64,000 bases of DNA from Tenrec ecaudatus (lineage: Eukaryota > Chordata > Mammalia > Afrosoricida > Tenrecidae). The stretch is taken from contig NC_134542.1 of NCBI RefSeq assembly GCF_050624435.1, forward strand, positions 15,557,997-15,621,996. Direction: 5' to 3'. Shown here piece after piece: positions 33,833-44,476 of the stretch. Made by a program: the position numbers and the translations under genes. The notes under the pieces are model-generated. The model was given only the letters and a program-made list of their open reading frames with translations, did no database searches and had not been told where the DNA came from. Position 1 is the first letter of the stretch. Every line of letters begins with the position of its first letter.

Positions 33833-34236
33833 CAGAGGGTCTCAACCTGTGAGTCACGACCCGTTTGGGGATCAAACGACCCTTTCACAGGGGTCGCCTA
33901 AGACCATCGGAAAATACATATTTCCGATGGTCTAGGAACTGAGACACCGCTCCTCTATCCATCTCCAGGTGCGTCCGTCCACATGCAGATCCGCCCACAG
34001 ATGAGTAGCCAGCATGAAGACTGACCTGTGCTACCCCATGCTTCAAGACAAAATTTCATTTATTTGTCATTAGAAATAAATGTTTCACAATATATAATGA
34101 CATATTGGCTTGGTAATTAATCACTATGCTTTAATTATGTTAAATTTGTAACAATGAAAAAATGACAGTTATGAAGTAGCAACAAAAATAATTTTATGGC
34201 TGGGGGTCACGACATTAGGAAGGTTGAGAACCAGTG
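33833..34236 (+). mobile_element. SPIN (hAT) MITE, both termini present
   Basis: A 404-bp non-autonomous element has both terminal repeats (CAGAGGGTCTCAACCTG and GGTTGAGAACCAGTG). Inside are GGGTCGCCTAAGACCATCGG and an internal hairpin (33901-33933: 13-bp perfect stem, 7-nt loop). The flanks TTCTACAT and TTCTAAGG are a decayed 8-bp hAT target duplication. No transposase is encoded. Confidence 0.9.
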
Positions 34237-34244
34237 TTCTAAGG

Positions 34245-34738
34245 AATGTGTGCCTGCCTGGCACTATTGATCACCTTATAGGCGTGTGGATTGTTTGGCA
34301 GGAAGTTCAGCCACAGGAGTGAATTCAGTTCCAAGTATGAAGGATGTGTAAGGACCATGGTCCTTGGGACTCTTACTACATCATTGTAAATATTGAACTT
34401 CAACAGCAAATATGAGTCCGTGTCTGAAACGTGTGTGCTTTGCCTTCTAATGGAAGACACCGCTTTGACATTGACCTTCTCACCCTGCATCCCCAGGCTT
34501 TGTTCTCTGGGCAAGGCTCCTACGCCCAGTAAGGTCGAGGAGGCTACTATGAAGTGGAGATAGTTGTAGAATAGACGTGTATCAAGGGAGCCCTATCAAA
34601 GTCCTTAGTGCTTATGACCTGCTCCTTCTTATTTAATAAGTGAAGGATTGGAGGTCACTTTCTCAAAGTCACCTGTGGAGAATCGAAGCTTCTGCATCGA
34701 CACTGAGAAAGCACTCCTTTGGAGGACCTGACGTCAAG
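34245..34738. other. No recognised gene or repeat
   Basis: Unassigned; the last ~100 bp may be diverged MIR sequence. Confidence 0.3.
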
Positions 34739-34739
34739 T

Positions 34740-34905
34740 CTAACCTCCCCTATTTGCTACCCCCACTCTGAGCGTCAGTTTCCCAGGGGAAAAGGGGCCC
34801 ATCTCATGGGACTATTTGAAGAGTTAACTGGCATGTAGCTGCAGTTCGTAGCCCCAAATCTTGTACCTGATAGATGGCCCAAGAAATGCCAACTATTATT
34901 TTTAT
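34740..34905 (+). repeat. MIR
   Basis: CTGAGCGTCAGTTTCCC core, then GATAGATGGCCCAAGAAATG and AACTATTATTTTTA: sense MIR order. Confidence 0.65.
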
Positions 34906-35915
34906 GTAATATTCACTGATTATGTTATAGTAGTAAATAAATACTGGGGGACATGAAAGTCACGTGGTGTTTCACATGTAGATAATAGGGCACATTTATT
35001 ATCCAACAAAATGCTCAAAAGCAGAATCAAAAACACATATATTGATAATGAACGCCCGATCTTGAAACCCCCAACACAGAAATGAGCCTGATGCCAAAGG
35101 CCAGAGACTACACGATCTCACATATATGATATAAATGAATATGTAGAAATTGAAGATAGTTCGTGGTTCCCAGAGGTCGGAGAGAAGGTGCAGGGGAGTT
35201 TTTACTTAGGGAGCACTGAATTCATGCTAATAGTTGGGAGTCAGCTGGAAAAGGTCCCGAGAACGGTTGGACAACTTGAAGAGCATAATCAAGGTCACTA
35301 AGTTCCACATGGAAAATTATTGAATTGATGTCTGTTGTGTGCCTTTTAACACACATAAAAATAGTGGGAAAAAATCAACGCATAGGCATTATTGTCCAAA
35401 GTGCTGGAATCATAGAGGGATTCTCTTGGTGACTTCTTTGCTTTCTATTATCTTGGCAACTGTGTTATTAATCTGATTTTTAAAGCTTTAATGAGATATA
35501 AATCGCCCAGTATGAAGTGCGTTGACTAAAAGGACAGAGAGTTCAGTCTATTCAGAGCGGCGCGACCACCACTATGATCTAATTTTACATTTTCACTACT
35601 CAACAGAGAAAGCCCCATACTCATGAGTACTGCTTACAAACTGATTGGTCTCATGATCTATTTTTTTTTCCTACTACATCTTGAAAACCTTGGCAGGAAC
35701 TTTGCTCTTGTCCCCACTCTGGGAGGCTATGCCACTTGCCAAATCTGCCTCCTTGTGTTTTCCCTGCTCTTGCTTCATATCTGGCTGCCAGGGTTTAAGA
35801 GAATTTAAAATGCTGGCTCTACAGGATGAAAATATGCAGAGATCATCGATCATTTTGCTGCAATCCTTGCTTACATTTATCCCCAAGTCTAAACCTCGCC
35901 TTGTCAAAATTCCAA
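34906..35915. other. Mostly unassigned; possible old L1 3' end
   Basis: At about 35060-35375 the order GACTACACGATCTCACATATATG, GTGGTTCCCAGAGGTCGG, ATTGAATTGATG and a TAAAAATAG end recalls old L1M-type 3' ends. The resemblance is weak. Confidence 0.3.
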
Positions 35916-35917
35916 AA

Positions 35918-36110
35918 GCTAAACCCACTGCCATCAAGTCTGTTCTGATGCATAGTGACTCTACAGGACAGAGTAGAACTAGCCCTGTACACTGTAACTC
36001 TTTGTGGAGTAGAAAGCCTTGTTTTTTTCTTTTTCTCCTGTGGAGCCGCTAGTGGTTTCAAAATCCTGACCTCGCAGTTAGCAGCCCAGTGCGCAACCAC
36101 ACACCAGGGC
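35918..36110 (-). repeat. AfroSINE, antisense
   Basis: AAACCCACTGCCATCAAGTC to CACACACCAGGGCTC; full length. Confidence 0.9.
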
Positions 36111-36237
36111 TCAGCCTCGTCAAGGTCCAGAAAATGAAAACCATTTCATCCAGGTTAAAATTTATACCCCGACACTAATAACTTGGGGGTAAAATGTCTT
36201 TATTGCTCAAAATTGTTATCATCTGAGAGCTTTAAAT

Positions 36238-36268
<31 letters not shown>

Positions 36269-36270
36269 AC
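36238..36270. repeat. (CA)n microsatellite
   Basis: Near-perfect CA run. Confidence 0.95.
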
Positions 36271-36307
36271 GAGAGTAAGGCGCAGAAAGTACTGCTATAA
36301 AATCATA

Positions 36308-37610
36308 TGAGGGGGTACCCAAAAGAAAACGGAAAAAAGCTCTGCTGGCCGGAGCATTCGCAGTATACATTTTTCCCACTAGGTGAGCATCAAGCAACTC
36401 GGTCTGAGTTAGTGCATCTAGTGGCGTCACCTGTGAAGGTTTTCTCTGGTCACATTTGAATGTTTTCGTAAAAGCAGTTTTGCCTGAACCTGGTTTTTTG
36501 TGATGACCTATTTAAGAAAGCAGCGTGCAGCTGTGTAATTTTGTTTCCTTCTCGGAGGGAAAATGCTGCAGAACCTGTTGTGATGTTGAACACCGCTTAC
36601 AAGGATAGGACGATGGGAAAACTGTATGAGTGGTTTTCTCCTTTCAAAAAAGGTGAAATGTCAATTGATGACAAATCTCCTTCTGGACATCGTCAACTTC
36701 CTGAACAGATGAAAATGCCAACAAAATTCCAGCACTTGTGCTCCAAGACCCACAAGGGACCATTGAAGAGGTGGGAAATGATCTGGACTATCTGGGAGCT
36801 CCATTCAGCGAATTTTAACAGAAGATTTGGGATGGGAAGGGTGGCTGCAAGATTTGTGCCTCGGGTTCTAACTGACCAGGAAAAGGAGCATCAGGCAGAA
36901 AGAACAGCTCTGACTTTCTCCCCACGGTCATTACTGGTGAGGAGACATGGTGCTGGTCTTAAGGCCCTGAAAGCAAACATCAGTCAAGCCAGTGGAAGAT
37001 GCCATCATCACCTCGCCCCCCAAAACCTCATCAAATGAAATCAGAGACCAAGACGATGCTCATTTGTGTGGGTCTTTTTGATGTGAGGGGGACAGTGAAT
37101 TTGGAGTTCATTCCACCAAGTCACACTGTTAATCAAGCTTTTTATTTAGAAGTTCTCAAAAGATTGCTGAACAGTGTGCGACACAAAAGGTGTGATTTGT
37201 GGAAGACAGGGTACCGGTTTTGCCACCAGGGCAATGCACCTGCTCACTCAGGCATCTCGGTGCACCAGTTTTTGGTAAAAGATAGCATGGCTCTCTTGCC
37301 CCACCCACCTGACTCACATGACCTTGTTCCGTGCTACTTTTTTGTTTGTTTCCAAGAATGAAGAGGGACACGAAAGGACAGTGATTTGATGATGTAGAAG
37401 AGATGAAGAAAATAAAACGAGAGAGATGCTGTCAGCCATCCAAACAGATAAGTTTGAAAAATGTTTCCAAAAATGGAATTGCGGCTTTGATGAATGTATT
37501 AAGGGTAATGGAGAGTACTTTGAATGTGACAAGGTGGTTTAGTAAAAATAAATAAATAAATAAATTCATAGCTTTGAAGGAAAAATTCTGGGTTTTCTGG
37601 GTAGCCCTGG
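36308..37610 (+). pseudogene. Near-full-length mariner element, inactivated transposase
   Basis: A ~1.3-kb element starts GAGGGGGTACCCAAAAG and ends in a degraded inverted repeat (GGGTTTTCTGGGTAGCCC), each next to a TA. Translation in shifting frames keeps mariner order: an HTH region with REN-AAE...YKDRTMGKLYEWF, VAARFVPRVLTDQEKEHQ, ITGEETW (catalytic Asp changed to Glu), FDVRGTVNLEFIPPSHTVNQ, GNAPAHS (Asp of the HDNAPAH box changed to Gly), LLPHPPDSHDLVPC and a GNGEYFE end. Stops and frameshifts also break it. This is a different mariner family from 17095-17575 and 37840-38095. Confidence 0.9.
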
Positions 37611-37839
37611 TAGACACCTTCATTAAACAAAATATCAGACTGTGAAGTTATGATTCTCCACACATCCTCCCTCTAGGTGCACTTATGAAGGTGGTGCCTC
37701 TGCCTCCCTAACCCTTCGCCCCCCCAAAGGCTATGTGCTCCTCAGTCTACACAATGCCAATAGGGCAGTGTGGGCAACCTCAACGATTCAGATCATGGTC
37801 CCTTTTGATGTTATTTGAGTTTGGAGAATTAAAAAAAAA

Positions 37840-38095
37840 AAAAAACCCTGAAAGGGCAAGTTTAGGCCTGTAGGGTAAATGGGGTCAAGTTTCCCAGTGA
37901 AATCTTCATAGGACATCACTTGCTACCCTCAATGACCTTGGCAGTTTCAACTTTCTTAAAGCTTCTTCATAATCAGCCCTATGATCTTCCTGTGTCTTTC
38001 AAGACAATCTGTCAAGATCATCCCTGTGGGACTCCAAAATACAGTCCCCATAACCTTCGGCGCAGGCCTCTCTGCCTTGGATTTAACTGACCCAG
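37840..38095 (-). pseudogene. Mariner transposase fragment (family 2), antisense
   Basis: Minus-strand VMGTVFWSPTGMILTDCLER and a MKKL-KKVETAKV segment match the 17095-17575 fragment position by position. Nucleotide similarity is also visible (GATCTTCCTGTGTCTTTCAAG against GATTGTCCTGTATCCTTCAAG). Its coding end is cut by an L1 insertion at 38116. Confidence 0.7.
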
Positions 38096-38115
38096 CAGAC
38101 TCCCTCAGAAGCTAT

Positions 38116-38510
38116 TGGGTTAGAGAATCCAGGACTGATAAGACTGGCCTCAGGACCAATAATGAGAGTAGCGATACCAGAAGGGGAAAGGACAGATTGG
38201 GGAAGAAAAGGGAAACCAATTACAATGATCAACTATAAACCCCTCCCAGGGGAACTGACAGCAGAAAAGTGAGTGAAGGGAGACAGCGGCTGGTGGAAGA
38301 CATGAAACAATTAATAATTTCTAAATTATCAAGGGTTCATGACAGAGAGGGTGGGAAGGAGGGAAATGAGCTGATACCAAGAGCCCAAAAAGAAAGAAAA
38401 TGTTTCAAAAATTATTTTGGCAACATATGTTCAAGTGTGCTTGACACGATGGATGAATGGATTGTGATAAGAGGTGTAAGAGGCCCCAGTAAAATAAATT
38501 AAAAAGAAGA
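38116..38510 (+). mobile_element. L1 3' UTR insertion with 9-bp TSD
   Basis: AGAAGCTAT at 38107-38115 and 38511-38519 flanks a 395-bp L1 3' end (GACTGGCCTCAGGACC...AATTATCAAGGGTTCATGAC...GATAAGAGGTGTAAGAGGCCCC...AAATTAAAAAG). Confidence 0.85.
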
Positions 38511-38549
38511 AGAAGCTATAGCGTTGATTTTCTTTAAAAGGCACCCTAA

Positions 38550-38685
38550 TGAAACCTCCAACAAGATGAAATGACACCATGGTTGTGACAATGGGCTCGG
38601 GCATAGAAACAACCATAAGTGATGCACTGGCTGGCCATGGGTCAGAACCGACTCAGTGATACCTAACAACAACAACAACAACAGC
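38550..38685 (+). mobile_element. RTE LINE 3' end
   Basis: GACACCATGGTTGTGACAATG...GGGTCAGAACCGACTCAGTG and a (CAA)n tail. Confidence 0.75.
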
Positions 38686-38689
38686 AATA

Positions 38690-39209
38690 AAACTAAGACA
38701 TGTGTATTGCTGAGAGAACTTAATTATTTCTTTGAAAATTTCTGGCTCTGGAGAAATGTCAGCCACGATCTGTGTTTTATATAAAGAGAGTGAAATGATC
38801 ATCTCAGCTTCCTGCATTTCCTGGGAGAACAGAGTCAAAGTAAAGACGGGAGTGCATCAGTGAGACCTGCATCCACAACGATGTGCATCACGATAGCAGA
38901 AAGATTAGACAGACCAGGGGACAGGAGGGACAGGGGGGACCTTGCAGAGAGATCAGTGGTCCTAATTCGTATTTGCCTAAGAAGGAATTGAGCCCAGGTA
39001 TAGAAGACTGGGCTGAAGCAAACTAGGAGACAATTATGCTCCCTGGCCACCTTGACATCAGCCCCAGACTGCAGGGAGTGAAATCCAGCCAGAAGGAAAG
39101 CGCCAAGTTCGTTAGGAAAATGGAACAAGAGAGAAGGATGCAGCCCTTGAGAATTCAAGGACAGCCAGACTTGGTTTGGGTCTCAAGAAACCAAATCTGA
39201 AGAGCTATC
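38690..39209. other. No recognised gene or repeat
   Basis: Single-copy-looking sequence flanking an L1 insertion. Read together with 40123-40398 it carries an open frame that I cannot identify. Confidence 0.35.
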
Positions 39210-39223
39210 AAAAAGCAGCTGCA

Positions 39224-40122
39224 GGGGCTGGTCCGGGACGTGCGCGCGACCTGACGATTGTGACTTACCATGCAGCAACCCAAGCTCTGAATTGCTGTCC
39301 CTCTACTGACATGGCCCACCGGGGTGGGGAGAGGGACTTCCAGACATCCGCACGGCGCATGTGCACCTCGCTGCTCTTCCAGCTTTCAGTGCACGAAAGA
39401 GAGCTGGACCTGGTGTTTCTGGATCACAGCTATGCCAAGCCCTGGAGTGCTCACCCAGACGCCAGTAGTGCCCGCCCCACCCGCATGCTCTTTGTTACTC
39501 CCCAGAGACAACACGGAAGTACCCTCAAAGAAGAGTGAAGAAAATAGAAGACGTATGGGACAGTTAGTCCTGAGGACGAATGGACCACAGCAAACCTCGG
39601 CCTCCACAACCCTGAGACCCAAAGAACTAGATGGTGCCCAGCTACCACTGCTAACTACCCTGAAAGGGATCACAAAAGAGGGTCCTGAATAGAGTGGGAG
39701 AACAAAGTGGGACAAAACTCCAAATCAGTAAATAGGCCAGGCTTGCTGGTCTGATGGAGACTGGTGGACTCCCAAGACTATGGCCCTTAGCCCTCTTCAC
39801 ACCTGGAACTGAACTCACCCCTATGACTCAGCTCTCAGCCAAACAGTACACAGGTGTAGAGGGGAAGAATCACATCCGAGAGGTACACACTCCTTAGAAC
39901 AATCAACTGTACAAAACCAAAAGGACAGCATTTGCCAAGAGATAAAACTCTGGAAAGCAAGAAGGGACAAGAAAGAAGGATGAATAATAATGGTAAAACA
40001 CAGGGAGGGAGGAAGTGGGAAGAGTGCTGGATCTGGGGGACTGAAATCAATGTATGAATTGTTGAATGGAAAACCAATTCACTGTAAACGTTTTAAATCA
40101 TAATAAAAAATTAAAAAAAAAA
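39224..40122 (+). mobile_element. 5'-truncated L1 3' region with 14-bp TSD
   Basis: AAAAAGCAGCTGCA occurs at 39210-39223 and 40123-40136. The 899-bp insert ends with CACTGTAAACG...AATAAAAAATT and poly(A). Its 3' two thirds is the afrotherian L1 3' UTR variant shared with 41395-41835 (ACAAAACTCCAAATCA, AGGCCAGGCTTGC). The GC-rich 5' 300 bp is unassigned. Confidence 0.85.
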
Positions 40123-40136
40123 AAAAAGCAGCTGCA

Positions 40137-40398
40137 ATGTCCAGCTGGGTGAGGCAGAAGCCAGAAAGAGCTTGGCTTATGCTGGAAATAAAGGAGAAGC
40201 AGCTCTACTTCCGCTTCATTCAAACAATCGGATTGCTGTCATTTGCACCAAGAATCACACTACAACTGCTCAGAACGATCTTTTCCCGGGCCCCTCAGTC
40301 CTCTTGGGTGTCGGACACCTTGCTTGTATGCACACGGATGTAGTAGCTAAGCCTGTTGTTGAAAGCTTGGACTTTCCCCAGAACCGATCAGGAAAATA
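40137..40398 (+). other. Open frame of unknown identity downstream of L1 insertion
   Basis: From the right target duplication onward one frame stays open to TAG at 40396-40398. It reads NVQLGEAEARKSLAYAGNKG, later NNRIAVICTKNHTTTAQND and VVESLDFPQNRSGK. If the L1 insert is ignored, the same frame continues upstream across the duplicated site ([12 protein letters not shown]) to a TGA at about 39153-39155. I recognise no family. It may be an old pseudogene or chance. Confidence 0.2.
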
Positions 40399-40719
40399 GT
40401 CCGTGCAAAAGGGCAAGTCCGCAATGTGGTACACAGGTCTCAAGATGAAAAAAATTCTCAGTACCAGTAAGACAGCTTGCTTCACAGTGTACTTTTTGGA
40501 CAGTTCCTAAATCTTTATTTTTCAAAACCTACATTTTTCCAATTAGACAGTTTTATAATTCAGTCTATTTTGAATACCTTTTTTTTTACATTCTGCATTC
40601 TTGCAGGATTCTTATATTTATGTGATCAATGATCATGGATCATCAGAAGCTCCTGGTTAGACAAAGGCAGGAAAAAAGGGAAATACAGAGCCTAAAGCAA
40701 TTCACATGAAACTTTGTTG

Positions 40720-40915
40720 TTGCCCGGGTGGTGTAGCGGTTATGCGTTGGACTGCTAACTGCAAGGTCAGCAGTTTGAAACTACTGGGAGAAAGAGGAGG
40801 CTTTTTACTCCCCTAAAGAGTTGCAATCTCAGAAACCCACAGGGGCAGTTCTACCCTGTCCTATAAGGTCACTATAAGTCAGATGGACTCGATGGCAGTG
40901 AGTTTAGTTTGGATG
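40720..40915 (+). repeat. AfroSINE, full length
   Basis: CCGGGTGGTGTAGCGGTTATG to GGCAGTGAGTTTAGTTTGG; one of the least diverged copies. Confidence 0.9.
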
Positions 40916-41394
40916 CAGAAGAGAGAACTTGTCAGATTATATACCATCCTTGCTTCTAGAGCACATTGCACCAAACTTCCAGAATAGTGCTGAAGGCGTT
41001 TATCGCGAGACTACAGAGGCCTGTTCTTTTGGGGTAAGGCTCAAAATGCCAGTAAAACCCAAATCTGAATACAGAGCAACTCTTCATCCTATGAGCTAAC
41101 TATGGGTTGATAGGAAATTTTCTTCTCAGGCAAAACATCAAGGCACAAAGTTTAAGGTGTTTGGGAAGAATTAACTAAAACACCCAAGATATAAGGAACT
41201 AGAAGTATCCTTTTTGCTTTAAACACAGAACTACTTCTGTTTGCCATCGTCAAGGAACTCAATCAACCAGTTCGTTATTTTAGGCGTTCACCATTTTTTT
41301 TCTCCTTAAAAGGATGTACAAATGCCCACAAATAGCAATTGTATTGTTTGGTTTCAAAAGACATCAATCTGACGATGCAAAGTGACCAGGGTCA
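40916..41394. other. No recognised gene or repeat
   Basis: Nothing assigned. Confidence 0.35.
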
Positions 41395-41835
41395 TAAGAG
41401 TCATGAGTAGCCATTCACGGTAGCCATTCATTGGTCCCTCCCTGTCCATGGGAAAGAGGAATGATGAACATGGAGAAACAGGTGGAAACAATGAGGCCTA
41501 ATGGATGAATGGGCTGCACAAACATCAGTCTCTACAACCTCACGACAGAACGAGAGGCTGCCCGCTTCCCACCACCAAGTGCTCGCAATAGGGTCACTTT
41601 GGAAGGCACTGGATAGACTTGAAGAAAAACATGGAACAAAACTCCAAATCATAAAAGAGGCCAGGCATTTAACCAAGGAAATAAACGTTCAAAGGGTTAG
41701 GAAGGTAAGACAGGAAGGAAGGGCAGATAAGCAATGGTTCCTTGAGGAGATCAGAATGGAGGAGTTGAAGTCAAATGTGCATGCATGGTTGCATAAAAAA
41801 CTATCGTCTGTTCTGCAAACCTTCATCTAATTCAC
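41395..41835 (+). mobile_element. L1 3' UTR fragment
   Basis: GAATGGGCTGCACAAACATC, GAGAGGCTGCCCGCTTCCC, ACAAAACTCCAAATCATAAAAG and a terminal CTGTTCTGCAAACCTTCATC match the afrotherian L1 3' end variant of 39224-40122. Confidence 0.75.
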
Positions 41836-42515
41836 AAACGTTCTTAGAATTGGTGGAGGGTATTTTATAAACCCTAAAAGAAGAATAATGAATATATATA
41901 TATATTCAAATATAAGAACTAGCAGTTTTGAAAATTTTGAGAAAATAACAACTAATCAACAAATTCCATCAGCAGTGCTTCTTGTCAGGAAAAACGTCAA
42001 GCTCGTGCACTGAAAAGTTGTTTTTTCCTTATCACGAATGTTGGCAGGCTGCAACAGTGAGGGACAGACATACAGACATCACCAGGCATCTTTGGTCTAA
42101 CTCCAAAGCTTCCCATGACACCTTCGAGTGAAAGTGGGGAATTTTCCTCTTAAGCTGTGCTGAGCTACATACATTTTGCTTGCTGTCATGAGAGTGGTGA
42201 AGGGTTTGCTTTCCATCTCCCAGCCCCGCTTGCTCTGCTTTCCTGGGAGGAAGAGAGCCAAACTTGGTGTGTATTGAAGCTAGTGCATTCAGTGTGAGCA
42301 CAGGGGAGCTAGCTGGTTATATACAAAGGAAATGACTCAGCTTGAGTCCTGTGTAAAAGGCAACAGAGCATAAAGAAACCCAATTCAACCATTATGAACA
42401 CACATTTCCTCAGGGCTAGAGGCCCAGTTTCCTAGATCATGTTGTTGTTGTGTTTTGCTGTTAAAACTATGTGCAATAGAATAGTAGATGAGACCCTTTC
42501 AAATAGAGGAAATGT
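41836..42515. other. No recognised gene; short (TA)n
   Basis: A TA run at 41892-41906; otherwise unassigned. Confidence 0.35.
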
Positions 42516-42519
42516 CCAT

Positions 42520-42712
42520 TAACCACCAAACAAAAACTTACTGCCATTGAGCCCATGCTGACTCACAGCGACCCCCCTGTGGGTTTCGGAGACTATGACT
42601 ATTTATGGGAAGAGAAAGCCCTGTTTTTCTCTCTCGGAGCTGCTGGTGGTTTCAAACTGCTGACCATGCTGATTGCAGTCCAACTCGTAACCATTACAGC
42701 ACCAGGGTTCCA
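42520..42712 (-). repeat. AfroSINE, antisense
   Basis: CAAAAACTTACTGCCATTGAG to CATTACAGCACCAGGGTTCC; full length. Confidence 0.9.
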
Positions 42713-42994
42713 CCCGAGGACACAAAATAGATAGCCAGTATTTGGATTACAATAAAGGTTGACTTTTAAAAACATTCTCTTCCAGCCTTTTCAGGATGGA
42801 TTTTTACGGTAAAAGAAAGCGCTATTCATAAAATAAGAATTGGTTCTACTTCATCCATGTCTCATCAACATTTCAGTCTGGAGACATTTGATTTGGCCTG
42901 GATGGGGAATTTCCTCTTCCTGAACCTCCCTAATGATTGCTGACAGTCTTTGTTCAAACAAGCTGTTCCTCTCACTCATCATTAATAGACATCA

Positions 42995-43185
42995 AGCCCT
43001 CTTGGTGGCTGTGTGGGTTAGGCACTGGGCTGCTACCCACAAGAGTGGCGGTTCAAACCCACCTGCAACTGTGCAGAAGAAAAGTGAGGCTGTCTGCACT
43101 GTGAAGATTTGTCATCTCAGAAACTCTGTGTAGGGTCATCTGGAGTCAGAACTGATGTAGTGGCAGTGGGTTGAGTTTGGTTTTT
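42995..43185 (+). repeat. AfroSINE
   Basis: GCCCTCTTGGTGGCTGTGTGG to GGCAGTGGGTTGAGTTTGG. Confidence 0.85.
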
Positions 43186-43189
43186 ATAA

Positions 43190-43982
43190 CTCCGCAACAC
43201 CTACCCTCCAAAATAAATCCTTTTTCAATTGGTAGGACTATTAAAAACTGTGAACACAGGACAAGACTTCTAGCAGGGTCAGCTAAGACCTCCAGAGATC
43301 CTTAGAATTGCAGGGACAAACGCCAAACAGAGACTGAAAAATATGATGCGATGTATGCCAGAAATTAACGTTCTTCTGTCTCGATTTTCTTACAATGAAA
43401 ACCCCTGAATAAATTTCTAGGAGCATGACTTTTGTCATGTTTTCTTGTCCCTGTTTTAGACATTAGCTGCCTACAAAATGGTCCAGTCGCTGCTGGGTGG
43501 TCAGCTTCACTACTAAGTAGATGATCCGAATTTATACATCTGAGAAATTGCAACAGACTATGTGTTGCGAGCCTTTAATACACTCCCCCAAGCGAATGAA
43601 AACGTGAGTTTTTTAATCACCTAGAAGGCTTTAGTTGCTGGGGCCACTGATGTTTCACAGCTCTGCTCTCAGAGTGACCCTGACAAGCTACATGTAACTC
43701 CATTTAAATGGTGCTCCTTTTACTATTTTCTTTCCTTTTTTGGTATTGAGTAACATCAGAAAAGACTTTAAAGTTGAATTTTCTACAACTATTCAAATAG
43801 ATTGTGTCTTATTCCCTGTTTTGGTAAAAGAAGGAAGAAGGAGATTATTATCTAATTGAAAGAGTCAATGGACTCTTGACTCGCTGAACTAGTGTGAATT
43901 AAAGCGATGTCGGCCAAAGTCTCATGTAGAAGACTGGAAAAGGCTCACTCTGGGTACCTTCTTTGATAACTCATCTTATATC
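43190..43982. other. No recognised gene or repeat
   Basis: Unassigned. Confidence 0.35.
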
Positions 43983-43984
43983 AC

Positions 43985-44465
43985 AGGGGCTGTCTTGGAT
44001 TGAATGGTGTCTCTGCCCCCAAAGAGGTGTCAACTTGGGCTGTGCTTCTCCTATTTGACATTTATGTAAAATTCCTCATGATATGATCAAATGTGATAAA
44101 TCAATAAAAGGATTGAGGGTGGGATAAAACACCTTTAATCCCATCACAATGCAGGGGAGGGGAAAGGGTGTTTCCCTGGAGTGTGGCCAATATAGCTTTC
44201 TATCTTAGAAGAGATGAAGGAGAACCATTATCACCAAGAAAGAAGAACCGAGAACAGAACTTGTCCTTTGGACACGGGGTCCCTGCACTGTGACGCTCCT
44301 GGATGCCAGGATCCTTCAGACATCTCCCAGGAGATGCTAAAAGGAGACCAAGACTTAATCCCAGCTGATAGAGAAGCCCTTCTTGAGATCTGGCGCACTG
44401 AATTTGGCCACCTAGCCTCCCAGCCCATGCAAGAATCGATTTCTATTTAAATCAGTCACTTATGG
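43985..44465 (+). mobile_element. LTR-like element, unclassified
   Basis: GATTGAATGGTGTCTCTGCC, then GTGTCAACTTGGGCTGTGC and TGTTTCCCTGGAGTGTGGCC follow the layout of LTR-like repeats that open with GTGTCAACTTGG. No retroviral genes. Confidence 0.4.
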
Positions 44466-44476
44466 TATTTCTGTTA

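Noticed and set aside
39176..39538. Peptide LDLVFLDH reminiscent of a methyltransferase motif
   Set aside because: Only eight residues agree, the rest does not, and the sequence lies in a TSD-bounded L1 insertion.
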